Source of the DNA: Bacteroidales bacterium | GTDB taxonomy: Bacteria; Bacteroidota; Bacteroidia; Bacteroidales; UBA7960 | Direction: 5' to 3' | Length of the DNA: 5,669 nt | Assembly (NCBI GenBank): GCA_007124575.1 | Contig: SLEW01000111.1 | Coordinates: 1-5,669, forward strand | Shown: positions 1 to 5,669 of the stretch, piece after piece | Layout: each line of letters begins with the position of its first letter | Numbering within the stretch: position 1 is the stretch's first letter | The notes under the pieces: generated by a model | Told to the model about the DNA's origin: nothing | Seen by the model: the letters and a program-made list of their open reading frames with translations, nothing else | The model's database searches: none | Translations under genes and position numbers: made by a program

Positions 1-102
1 GATGCCGCGGATGCTTCGCAACCCAAAATGTATTCTTCCAACAAAGAAAAAAATCCTGCAAAGAACAACCACATTCTTGTTTAAACCAATGAATATCAAT
101 CA

Positions 103-170
103 ATTAGCACATTAGCACATTAGCACATTAGCAAATTAGCGAATTAGCAAATTAGCGAATTAGCACATTA
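103..170. repeat. 8-bp tandem repeat, eight copies plus a half copy
   Basis: The unit ATTAGCNN is repeated head to tail eight times without any indel, at 103, 111, 119, 127, 135, 143, 151 and 159, followed by a partial ATTA at 167-170. Only the last two bases of each unit vary, in the order AC, AC, AC, AA, GA, AA, GA, AC. The AA-GA pair is therefore itself duplicated, which suggests expansion by slippage of both 8-bp and 16-bp blocks. The unit length is not a multiple of three and no gene spans the array. It lies just beyond the probable terminator of the leftward gene pair. Similar TTAGCAAATTAGCACATTAGC-like arrays are, from memory, common between genes in Bacteroidota genomes; their function is not known to me. 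Confidence 0.93.
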
Positions 171-173
171 AAA

Positions 174-211
174 GGCCATACTGACAAAACAAACCGTTCA
201 GCATGGGGGCC
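174..211 (-). terminator. Probable intrinsic terminator of the leftward nuclease/RHH operon
   Basis: Read on the minus strand, CCATGCTGA (206-198) pairs with TCAGTATGG (184-176) over 9 bp with one G-U wobble and a 13-nt loop. Two further G-C pairs (211-210 with 175-174) are possible across a 3-nt bulge. The stem is followed directly by CCTTTTAAT, a short U run in the RNA. It starts only a few bases after the stop codon of the small RHH-like gene at 216. On the plus strand the wobble pair becomes an A-C mismatch and there is no downstream U run, so leftward use is favoured. The U run is short, so efficiency is uncertain. Confidence 0.45.
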
Positions 212-215
212 GGCA

Positions 216-467
216 TCACTCCGAATCAAAAAGCTTCAGCTGGTTTTCCGTTACATAGGAAGGAGGTGGCGAGTCATTACGATAGCGCTCCACGTGGGTG
301 TTTACCAAAGATTTCATAAAACGCACCGGCGTCACGTTATTCGTTTTGCAGTAGCTCTCAAGTGCTTTTTTCTGCCCCACCGTGAGCTTAAAACTCACAG
401 GCTTGTATTTAATACCTTGTCTGCGTTTTCGCCTGGAACGGGGTTTCTTTGTGCTATTTGTTGCCAT
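216..467 (-). CDS. Small basic ribbon-helix-helix-like protein with C-terminal clamp-binding-like motif
   Basis: This 83-residue protein has no signal peptide and should be cytoplasmic. Residues 1-20 are strongly basic (several Lys/Arg runs, including RSRRKRR). Residues 23-29 (PVSFKLT) suit a beta strand, followed by two predicted helices (about 30-43 and 46-62). This is the strand-helix-helix order of ribbon-helix-helix DNA-binding proteins, which dimerise and bind operators through the strand. A Pro/Ser-rich linker (66-70) leads to a tail with QLKLF at 76-80, close to the bacterial beta-sliding-clamp-binding consensus QL[SD]LF. The ATG at 467-465 lies 2 nt after the stop of the secreted nuclease gene, so the two are surely cotranscribed and probably translationally coupled; no Shine-Dalgarno sequence is visible. 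I do not recognise a named family. DNA binding is inferred from predicted fold and charge, and clamp binding from the pentapeptide alone. The role could be transcriptional regulation or an accessory function at replication forks. Confidence 0.8.
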   Translation of the reverse strand: MATNSTKKPRSRRKRRQGIKYKPVSFKLTVGQKKALESYCKTNNVTPVRFMKSLVNTHVERYRNDSPPPSYVTENQLKLFDSE

Positions 468-469
468 GG

Positions 470-1543
470 CTAGTTATTTTGATGTTCCCGAATGAGATAA
501 ACACATACCGGGAAGTGGTCGCTATAGCCTCCGAGGTAAACACCTCCCCCGAAAGTCCGGAAAGGGTATCCTTTGAACCGCCCGGAAGGTTGACGCAGGA
601 AAGGGCGGTTAAACACTTCGGCGCGGAGATAGGTGAAATCGCTGTAATCATCATTGAGCAGCGACGGGGTGATGAGAATCTGGTCAAACAGACTCCAGGC
701 ATCGCGCCAGGCATTGGTACCGATACCCTGCCTGAAAAAAGATTCATAGGGGTTGTAGAGCTCATCTTCCTGCAAATCTTCCTTGTCCCCTCTGGAGCTA
801 AGGTGCTTGCGAATACTGATATCGTTAGGATTATCATTGAAGTCGCCCATCATAAAAACTTTGGCGCCGGGTTCAGCTTCCTGTATGGAATCGATAATAT
901 TTCGTGCAATATCAGCTTTGGCAATCCGCAGGGGACGGCTCCTGGCTTCCCCTCCAACCCTGCTGGGCCAATGCGCCACGATAAAATGCATGCGCTCCCC
1001 CAGCAAATAACCGGTGAGCAAAAGTTGATCACGGGTTTTAAAGTCAGGCCTGTCTTCTATTATGGTAGGATAAGCTTTATGACTATCATATTCAAAATAG
1101 GTGGGATTGTAGAGGAACGCTACATCCATACCTCGTCTGTCCGGACCTTCTTCGTGCACTACCTGGTAGTTACGATCACGAATACGCTCCTGTGCGGCGA
1201 GATCCTCCAGCACAGTCTCGTTTTCGACCTCTGCCAGACCAAGTATAGCTGTACCGTCAGGGTTTTTCTCCTGTCCAAGCATGTCAATTACCTTAGCCAG
1301 GTTTTCCAGCTTCTCAAAATACCGTTCCGTATTCCATCGATTGGCCCCATCCGGTGTCCAGTCATCATCACGGATATCCGGGTCATTAATGGTGTCAAAA
1401 AGGTTTTCCACATTATAAAATCCTATTGGTACAGCGATAAATTCACGCACATCATCATTAGCACGCACTTCCTGCAAAGGAAAACATAAAGCAAATATCG
1501 CCGCAGCAAAAAGTAACACAAAACAAAAATCTCTTTTACCCAT
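470..1543 (-). CDS. Secreted endonuclease/exonuclease/phosphatase (EEP, DNase I-like) family protein
   Basis: The 357-residue product starts with a Sec signal peptide (Lys-Arg, hydrophobic stretch about 7-22, likely cleavage after VRA at 28), so it acts in the periplasm or outside; there is no lipobox. The mature part has the full set of EEP-superfamily motifs: YNVENLF at 43-49 (Asn44), LAEVEN at 103-108 (metal-binding Glu105), RRGMD at 136-140, HWPSR at 191-195 (catalytic-type His191), GDFND at 233-237 (Asp234, Asn236), FDQIL at 286-290 (Asp287) and SDHFP at 341-345 (Asp342, His343). These correspond to the DNase I active-site set, so the enzyme should be active as a metal-dependent phosphodiesterase. 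Whether it cuts DNA, RNA, or another phosphoester cannot be told from motifs. Length is normal and the gene is intact. It is divergent from the TonB-dependent receptor gene and heads a two-gene leftward operon. Confidence 0.93.
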   Translation of the reverse strand: MGKRDFCFVLLFAAAIFALCFPLQEVRANDDVREFIAVPIGFYNVENLFDTINDPDIRDDDWTPDGANRWNTERYFEKLENLAKVIDMLGQEKNPDGTAILGLAEVENETVLEDLAAQERIRDRNYQVVHEEGPDRRGMDVAFLYNPTYFEYDSHKAYPTIIEDRPDFKTRDQLLLTGYLLGERMHFIVAHWPSRVGGEARSRPLRIAKADIARNIIDSIQEAEPGAKVFMMGDFNDNPNDISIRKHLSSRGDKEDLQEDELYNPYESFFRQGIGTNAWRDAWSLFDQILITPSLLNDDYSDFTYLRAEVFNRPFLRQPSGRFKGYPFRTFGGGVYLGGYSDHFPVCVYLIREHQNN

Positions 1544-1565
1544 AACAAGTTCTCTGATAAATGTT

Positions 1566-1573
1566 TAATTTTG
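1566..1573 (+). promoter_or_regulatory. Candidate -7 box for the receptor/lipoprotein operon
   Basis: TAATTTTG matches the Bacteroidota sigma-ABfr -7 consensus TAnnTTTG. Transcription would start near 1580, leaving a 5' leader of about 80 nt before the receptor ATG at 1660. No TTTG or TTG is seen at the expected -33 position (around 1541-1547), so the promoter would be weak or activator-dependent if real. The box is half of a dyad with the minus-strand box at 1579-1586. Confidence 0.33.
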
Positions 1574-1578
1574 ACAAT

Positions 1579-1586
1579 CAAAAATA
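1579..1586 (-). promoter_or_regulatory. Candidate -7 box for the secreted nuclease/RHH operon
   Basis: On the minus strand TATTTTTG (1586 to 1579) matches TAnnTTTG exactly. Transcription would start near 1572, about 29 nt before the nuclease ATG at 1543, a plausible leader length. A TTG lies upstream at 1614-1612, but the 25-nt gap is longer than the roughly 20 nt usual between the -33 and -7 elements. The start codon context is AT-rich without a Shine-Dalgarno sequence, as is usual for this phylum. Confidence 0.42.
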
Positions 1587-1597
1587 GTCATTTTACG

Positions 1598-1608
1598 GGA
1601 ATAATTCC
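1598..1608. promoter_or_regulatory. GGAAT-A-ATTCC dyad, possible operator
   Basis: A perfect inverted repeat with 5-bp arms and a single central base lies between the proposed divergent start sites and the receptor gene. A third copy of the half site, GGAAT, is at 1627-1631, so ATTCCA (1604-1609) and TGGAAT (1626-1631) form a second inverted pair 16 nt apart. The position would suit an operator acting on the leftward promoter or on the receptor leader. Short dyads arise easily in AT-rich DNA, and no regulator is tied to this one. Confidence 0.22.
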
Positions 1609-1659
1609 ATTCAACGAAAAATATTTGGAATCATCTCCAGAAAATAAAATTAAAACCAT

Positions 1660-4227
1660 ATGAAAAAACATGTTTTGCTGACCCTGTCTTTTTTGTTTGC
1701 CATTTTTTTGGCCGGGCACGCACAGTACTTGCCGGATGAAGAGGCCGACACCCTGGACGTTGATGACCGCGAAGACCGCGACATTCCCATCATGACAATT
1801 TCGATTGATGACATTGAGGGCGAAGAGGAGTCACACGACATTTCCAGCCTCCTTCAGGGGTCCCGCGACATCTATGTCAATACAGCCGGATTCAATTTTG
1901 GTTCCGCCCGTTACCGCATCCGGGGCTATGACTCGGAAAACACCACCGTGATGATTAACAGCATCCCTGTCAACGATCCGGAAACCGGACGGGCCTTCTA
2001 TTCTGTTTGGGGTGGACTGAATGACGTGACGCGTCAGACTGAGCCTTTAAACGGTTTGGGTCCACACCGACAAGCCTTTGGTGGTGTGGGCGGTGCCACC
2101 AACATCGTAACGCGTGCGTCTGAATTCGGTCCAAACACACGCACCACCTATTCCAACGCCAACCGCTCATACAACCACCGGATGATGTTTACACACAGTA
2201 CCGGCATGCAGGACAATGGCTGGGCCTTCACCATCAGCGGCTCCCGCCGCTCAGCCGAAGAGGGGTATGCGCCAGGCACCTTTTATGACGCCTGGGGTTA
2301 TTTCCTGTCAACCGAACGGGAGATCAACGACCAGCATAGCCTTGGCCTGATCGCCTTCGGCGCACCCTCACGCACCGGAAGGCCGGGAGTGGCTGTCCAG
2401 GAAGCCTATGACCTCACCGGGACAAACTACTACAACCCCAACTGGGGCTACCAGGACGGCGAAAAACGCAACGCCAGGGTAAACCATTACCACAATCCGT
2501 GGGTGTTCTTATCCCACTATTATACCCCTTCAGAAGACACGGAAATTGCCACCACGGCAGCATATAGCTTCGGACGAGGAGGCTCCACGGCCCTCAACTG
2601 GTACGACAGCCACCGCTCGTATGACCATCCCGACTACAACCTGGCGGGAGACCCCAGGCCGGACTACTACCGCTGGCTGCCCAGCTGGCACCAGAACGAC
2701 CCCGAAATGTACGGTCTGCTCACAAACCTGTGGCAGGAAGGTGAGATCAGCCAGATCGACTGGGACTGGTTCTATAATGCCAACAGCAGGAACCTGTTTA
2801 CCGTCAGGGACGTAGACGGCATTGAAGGCAATGACGTAACCGGATACCGTTCAAAATATATCGTGGAAGAAAGAAGAAACGACCGTACACAGTTGGTCTT
2901 CAGCAGCAATATAGAACACATTGTGGACCCACGGCACACGTTGTCGGGCGGGATCAATGTCGCGCTTTCGGAAACCCACCAGTTCAAAACCGTGGACGAC
3001 CTGCTTGGCGGCGATTTCTTCTACGACATCGACCAGTTTGCCGAGCGGGATTTTGACGACCCGCAGATGGCACAACCCGACATCAATAACCCCAACCGCA
3101 TCGTAGAAGAAGGCGATGTGTTCGGATACGATTTTACCGGCAACATCAACAACTATTCGATGTTTGCGCAAAGCGAATGGATTCTGCCCTCCTGGGACTT
3201 TTACGTTACCGGTGAGCTATCCCATACCACATTCTGGCGCACCGGGCATATGAAAAATGCCCGCTTCCCGGATAACTCCTACGGCGATAGCGAAAAACAA
3301 AACTTCACCAACTTCGGCCTCAAAGGCGGTGCCACCTGGAAGATCACCGGCCGCCACTATGTGGATGCCAATGCCGCCTACATGACCCGGGCACCCTACT
3401 TCCGAAATGCCTACATTTCTTCTCGGGTACGTGACCATGTCATCGAAGGCCTCGACAGCGAGACGATCTTCTCCGGCGATATGAGCTACATCGTGCGCAC
3501 GCCCTTCATCAAATCCCGGCTGACACTGTTCTATACTGAATTCCAGGATCAAACCTGGTCAAGGAGCTTTTACCACGATGAGATGCGCACCTTCGTAAAC
3601 TATATTATGACCGACGTGGACAAGCAGCATATGGGGGCTGAGCTGGGCATCGACCTGGCACTTACCTCCACCCTTTCGGGTTACATCGTGGCCGGTACCG
3701 GCAACTACATCTACAACTCCAACCCGGAAGTAACCATTGCCAGGGACAACGACTTTGAAGTAATCGCCGATGGCCGCAAGGTTTACCTGGAAAACTACAA
3801 GGTGGGCGGCATGACCCATACCGCCGGCTCCGTCGGATTGCGCTACGACAGCCCCAACTATTGGTTTGCAGGTGTCAACGCCAACTTCTTCGACGACATC
3901 TACATCGACATCAACCCCGACAGGCGCACGGAAGAGGCCGTCGAAGGCCTCGTACACACCGACCCCCAATGGGATCAGCTGCTGGGCCAGGAACAAATGG
4001 ACCACAACTTCACCTTTGACGCCTTCTTTGGCATTTCATGGAGAATACAGCGCCAGTATTTCATCAACTTCAACGTCAGCGTATCCAACATCACCGATGT
4101 ACAGGACTTCCGGATTGGCGGCTTTGAACAACTACGCTACGACTCACAAAGACCGGAACAGTTTGATTCAAAATATTTCTACCTCTACGGAAGGAACTAT
4201 TTCGCCAACCTGGTATTCCGCTTTTAA
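1660..4227 (+). CDS. TonB-dependent outer-membrane receptor/transporter
   Basis: The 855-residue product has a signal peptide (MKK, hydrophobic core about 5-18, likely cleavage after GHA before Gln22). A very acidic segment follows (about 26-60), in which IPIMTISID at 42-50 is the best candidate for the TonB box. The plug domain spans about 55-155: DISSLLQ at 60-66, YRIRGYDSENTTVMIN at 85-100 and GGVGGATNIVTR at 141-152 are typical plug signatures. The remainder is a beta barrel of alternating aromatic strands, with loops rich in Tyr, Trp, His and Asn (about 255-345), ending in NYFANLVFRF with the terminal Phe expected for BamA-dependent insertion. It lacks the N-terminal carboxypeptidase-regulatory-like domain common in SusC proteins and is shorter than they usually are; no SusD gene follows. 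It would import a substrate bound at the surface, using TonB-ExbBD energy. The substrate is not shown; the adjacent nuclease and OB-like lipoprotein point to nucleic acid or its fragments. ATG at 1660 is chosen because the signal peptide begins there. Confidence 0.95.
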   Translation: MKKHVLLTLSFLFAIFLAGHAQYLPDEEADTLDVDDREDRDIPIMTISIDDIEGEEESHDISSLLQGSRDIYVNTAGFNFGSARYRIRGYDSENTTVMINSIPVNDPETGRAFYSVWGGLNDVTRQTEPLNGLGPHRQAFGGVGGATNIVTRASEFGPNTRTTYSNANRSYNHRMMFTHSTGMQDNGWAFTISGSRRSAEEGYAPGTFYDAWGYFLSTEREINDQHSLGLIAFGAPSRTGRPGVAVQEAYDLTGTNYYNPNWGYQDGEKRNARVNHYHNPWVFLSHYYTPSEDTEIATTAAYSFGRGGSTALNWYDSHRSYDHPDYNLAGDPRPDYYRWLPSWHQNDPEMYGLLTNLWQEGEISQIDWDWFYNANSRNLFTVRDVDGIEGNDVTGYRSKYIVEERRNDRTQLVFSSNIEHIVDPRHTLSGGINVALSETHQFKTVDDLLGGDFFYDIDQFAERDFDDPQMAQPDINNPNRIVEEGDVFGYDFTGNINNYSMFAQSEWILPSWDFYVTGELSHTTFWRTGHMKNARFPDNSYGDSEKQNFTNFGLKGGATWKITGRHYVDANAAYMTRAPYFRNAYISSRVRDHVIEGLDSETIFSGDMSYIVRTPFIKSRLTLFYTEFQDQTWSRSFYHDEMRTFVNYIMTDVDKQHMGAELGIDLALTSTLSGYIVAGTGNYIYNSNPEVTIARDNDFEVIADGRKVYLENYKVGGMTHTAGSVGLRYDSPNYWFAGVNANFFDDIYIDINPDRRTEEAVEGLVHTDPQWDQLLGQEQMDHNFTFDAFFGISWRIQRQYFINFNVSVSNITDVQDFRIGGFEQLRYDSQRPEQFDSKYFYLYGRNYFANLVFRF

Positions 4228-4270
4228 TCCCATTTAGCATAAAAAGTATCATCATAAAAAAGTCAATCAC

Positions 4271-5557
4271 ATGATCAAGTATATAAAAAGAATACTCTTC
4301 CTTGCACCGCTTTTCGCTGGTCTGATCTGGATGCAGGGCTGCATACACGATGATTTTGACGAGCCGGAAATGGAAAACATTCCGGTGGGCACGGTAATGA
4401 CCCTTGCCGAACTCAGAGCAATGGAAACCCCACACACCTTTGAGGGCGATTATTCCGTTTACGGCACGGTGACCATGGACGACAAATCAGGCAACATCTA
4501 CCGCAGTGCCTTTGTCCAGGATGAAGAAGCCGCCATCAACCTGAGGTTACAGGCGCCTGGCGGGATATACGAAGGCGATTCGGTAAGGATCTACCTGAGG
4601 CACACAGAGCTGAGTACCTACCAGGGCATGCTTCAACTCGACAACGTAAATGTGGATCAACACATCATCAAACAAGAAACAGATATCATTGTAGAGCCCA
4701 CTCCTGTCAGCATTGGCGATATCAGCAGCGACATGCAGGCACACCTTGTTGAACTGCAGGATGTCCAGTTTATTGAAGAGCATGTAGGCCTTCCTTTTGC
4801 TGATGAAGATGAACTCCTGGCCCTTAACCGCACGCTGGAAGACTGCCACGGCGACACCATCATCGTGCGCACCAGCGGTTATGCCAACTTTGCCAGTGAA
4901 CTTACCCCGGAGGGCAACGGCACCCTGATCGCCGTGGTAACCGAACACCGCGGCACGATGCAGCTCTACATCCGCCATTTTCACGAGGTCAAACTGGATG
5001 GAGAACGCTGTGACCCGGATGATGACGACAATGGCGAAGACCCGGATGCCGTCACATCAATAGATGAAGACTTCCAGGGATATGATAATTATGATGAGAT
5101 CACCGCAAACGGATGGTCTTCCATTGCAGAAGTGGGTGAAAGAAGCTGGATATGCAGGACTTTCGAAAACGACCATTTTGCCCAGGCCACAGCCTTTAAT
5201 TCAAATGATGATCACAACATCATGTGGATGATCACGCCTGCCGTTGACCTGGATGCCAGTGCAGCGCCCGTGCTGGAGTTCCTGTCTGCACAAGCACACT
5301 ACAGCCACGACGGATTTAGCTTGCATATCGCCACAGACTTCGACGGACAGGATGTGCAGCAAGCCAACTGGGAAGAATTACCTGCCACGCTGGCCGGCAG
5401 CGGCGATGGCCAATATGACTGGGTCAACTCCGGCATCATCGACCTGAGCGGTTACTCCGGTATCGTGCACATTGCCTGGCGCTATGAGGGCAGTGAACCA
5501 GCCGGAGAAACCGGAACATTCCGGGTAAACAATGTTCAGCTTTATGACAACGAGTAA
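4271..5557 (+). CDS. Surface lipoprotein: DUF5689-type (OB-fold-like) region plus choice-of-anchor-J-type domain
   Basis: The 428-residue protein begins with a lipoprotein signal (Lys-Arg, hydrophobic 9-21, MQGC with lipidated Cys24). The mature end CIHDDFDE is acidic directly after the Cys, resembling the Bacteroidota lipoprotein export signal that sends lipoproteins to the cell surface. Residues about 38-242 look like DUF5689. They contain an OB-like stretch (FEGDYSVYGTVTMDD near 57-71, SAFVQDEEAAINLRL at 79-93, EGDSVRIYLR at 101-110) and a second similar module (about 155-242, with DTIIVRTSGYANF and GTLIAVVTEHRGTMQLYIR). An acidic linker (248-259) precedes a beta-sandwich of the choice-of-anchor-J type (about 265-426), recognisable by EDFQGYDNYDE, NGWSSI, WMITPAVDL and the closing FRVNNVQLYDN. 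The start is 43 nt after the receptor stop with no TAnnTTTG box between, so they form an operon. By analogy with SusCD it probably captures substrate for the receptor; this is inference. Family names are recalled from sequence character, not from a search. Confidence 0.85.
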   Translation: MIKYIKRILFLAPLFAGLIWMQGCIHDDFDEPEMENIPVGTVMTLAELRAMETPHTFEGDYSVYGTVTMDDKSGNIYRSAFVQDEEAAINLRLQAPGGIYEGDSVRIYLRHTELSTYQGMLQLDNVNVDQHIIKQETDIIVEPTPVSIGDISSDMQAHLVELQDVQFIEEHVGLPFADEDELLALNRTLEDCHGDTIIVRTSGYANFASELTPEGNGTLIAVVTEHRGTMQLYIRHFHEVKLDGERCDPDDDDNGEDPDAVTSIDEDFQGYDNYDEITANGWSSIAEVGERSWICRTFENDHFAQATAFNSNDDHNIMWMITPAVDLDASAAPVLEFLSAQAHYSHDGFSLHIATDFDGQDVQQANWEELPATLAGSGDGQYDWVNSGIIDLSGYSGIVHIAWRYEGSEPAGETGTFRVNNVQLYDNE

Positions 5558-5558
5558 A

Positions 5559-5597
5559 TGCGTTACCATTAAAGCCCCAATGAAAAATACTAACGCA
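5559..5597. repeat. 7-bp inverted repeat downstream of the lipoprotein gene
   Basis: TGCGTTA (5559-5565) and TAACGCA (5591-5597) are perfect complements separated by 25 nt, starting 2 nt after the lipoprotein stop codon. A hairpin here could mark the 3' end of the rightward transcript. However, no U run follows (CAGCAGAATAATG), the loop is long, and 7-bp matches at this spacing can occur by chance. Nothing else of note was found between 5558 and 5669. Confidence 0.22.
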
Positions 5598-5669
5598 CAG
5601 CAGAATAATGATTGCGCACCCTGCATTGGAATTTGGAAGACTGTGGAGCTTTAACGCTGACTCTCTTGC

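Noticed and set aside
1..84. An open plus-strand frame running in from the left edge to a TAA at 82-84
   Set aside because: The other two plus frames are also open over most of this stretch, and the translation shows no domain. It could be the tail of a neighbouring gene, but the sequence does not support choosing it.
103..170. The tandem array as a CRISPR or telomere-like/origin iteron array
   Set aside because: Units are 8 bp, directly abutting and without spacers, which rules out CRISPR. No dnaA box, replication gene or AT-rich unwinding pattern is nearby to support an origin.
449..1489. A 346-codon open frame on the plus strand opposite the nuclease gene
   Set aside because: It is antisense to a gene with a signal peptide and a complete EEP active-site set. 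Its translation shows no signal, domain or sensible composition, so it is a shadow of codon use on the other strand.
3559..4005. A 148-codon minus-strand open frame inside the receptor gene
   Set aside because: It lies wholly within the barrel-coding part of the receptor. The Val/Gly-rich low-complexity translation is typical of an antisense shadow.
4547..4984. A 145-codon minus-strand open frame inside the lipoprotein gene
   Set aside because: It is antisense to the DUF5689-type region, with no promoter, leader or recognisable motif of its own.
1660..5557. The receptor and lipoprotein as a SusCD-type polysaccharide utilisation locus
   Set aside because: The lipoprotein lacks SusD-like helical sequence, the receptor lacks the usual SusC N-terminal extension, and there is no glycoside hydrolase, polysaccharide lyase or sulfatase in the window.
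5580..5654. A 24-codon plus-strand open frame starting MKNTNAQQ after the lipoprotein gene
   Set aside because: It is too short to judge, has no ribosome-binding or promoter signal, and has no recognisable content. A real small peptide would need conservation data.

Overview
The window looks like chromosomal DNA from a member of the Bacteroidota, most likely the class Bacteroidia (Bacteroidales/Marinilabiliales-like). The reasons are an 855-residue TonB-dependent receptor ending in an aromatic beta strand, a lipoprotein whose mature N-terminus is acidic right after the lipidated Cys, AT-rich translation starts with no Shine-Dalgarno sequence, promoter boxes of the Bacteroidota type TAnnTTTG, and an ATTAGCAC-type tandem repeat of the sort I associate with this phylum. 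No taxon below class can be defended from the sequence.

Layout. Positions 1-102 hold no recognisable feature; several frames are open to the left edge, so the tail of a neighbouring gene cannot be excluded. At 103-170 is an 8-bp tandem repeat in eight copies plus a half copy. At 174-211 is a hairpin followed by a short U run that can end leftward transcription. A leftward pair of genes follows: a secreted endonuclease/exonuclease/phosphatase (EEP, DNase I-like) enzyme (470-1543) and, 2 nt downstream, a small basic ribbon-helix-helix-like protein (216-467) ending in a sliding-clamp-binding-like QLKLF motif. The intergenic region 1544-1659 holds a near-perfect dyad made of two opposed TAnnTTTG boxes, which would serve as a divergent promoter. 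Rightward from it run a TonB-dependent receptor (1660-4227) and, after 43 nt, a lipoprotein with a DUF5689-type (OB-fold-like) region and a C-terminal choice-of-anchor-J-type beta-sandwich (4271-5557). The last 112 bases (5558-5669) contain no supported gene.

How the parts may work together. The envelope proteins form a coherent set: a secreted phosphodiesterase/nuclease-type enzyme, an outer-membrane active transporter, and a probably surface-exposed lipoprotein with OB-like binding modules in the place where SusD would sit in a glycan system. The most economical inference is a scavenging locus for extracellular nucleic acid or another phosphodiester-containing polymer. The substrate is not shown by the sequence. 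The small DNA-binding-like protein is probably cytoplasmic. It shares the transcript with the nuclease and might be a regulator or a replication-associated factor.
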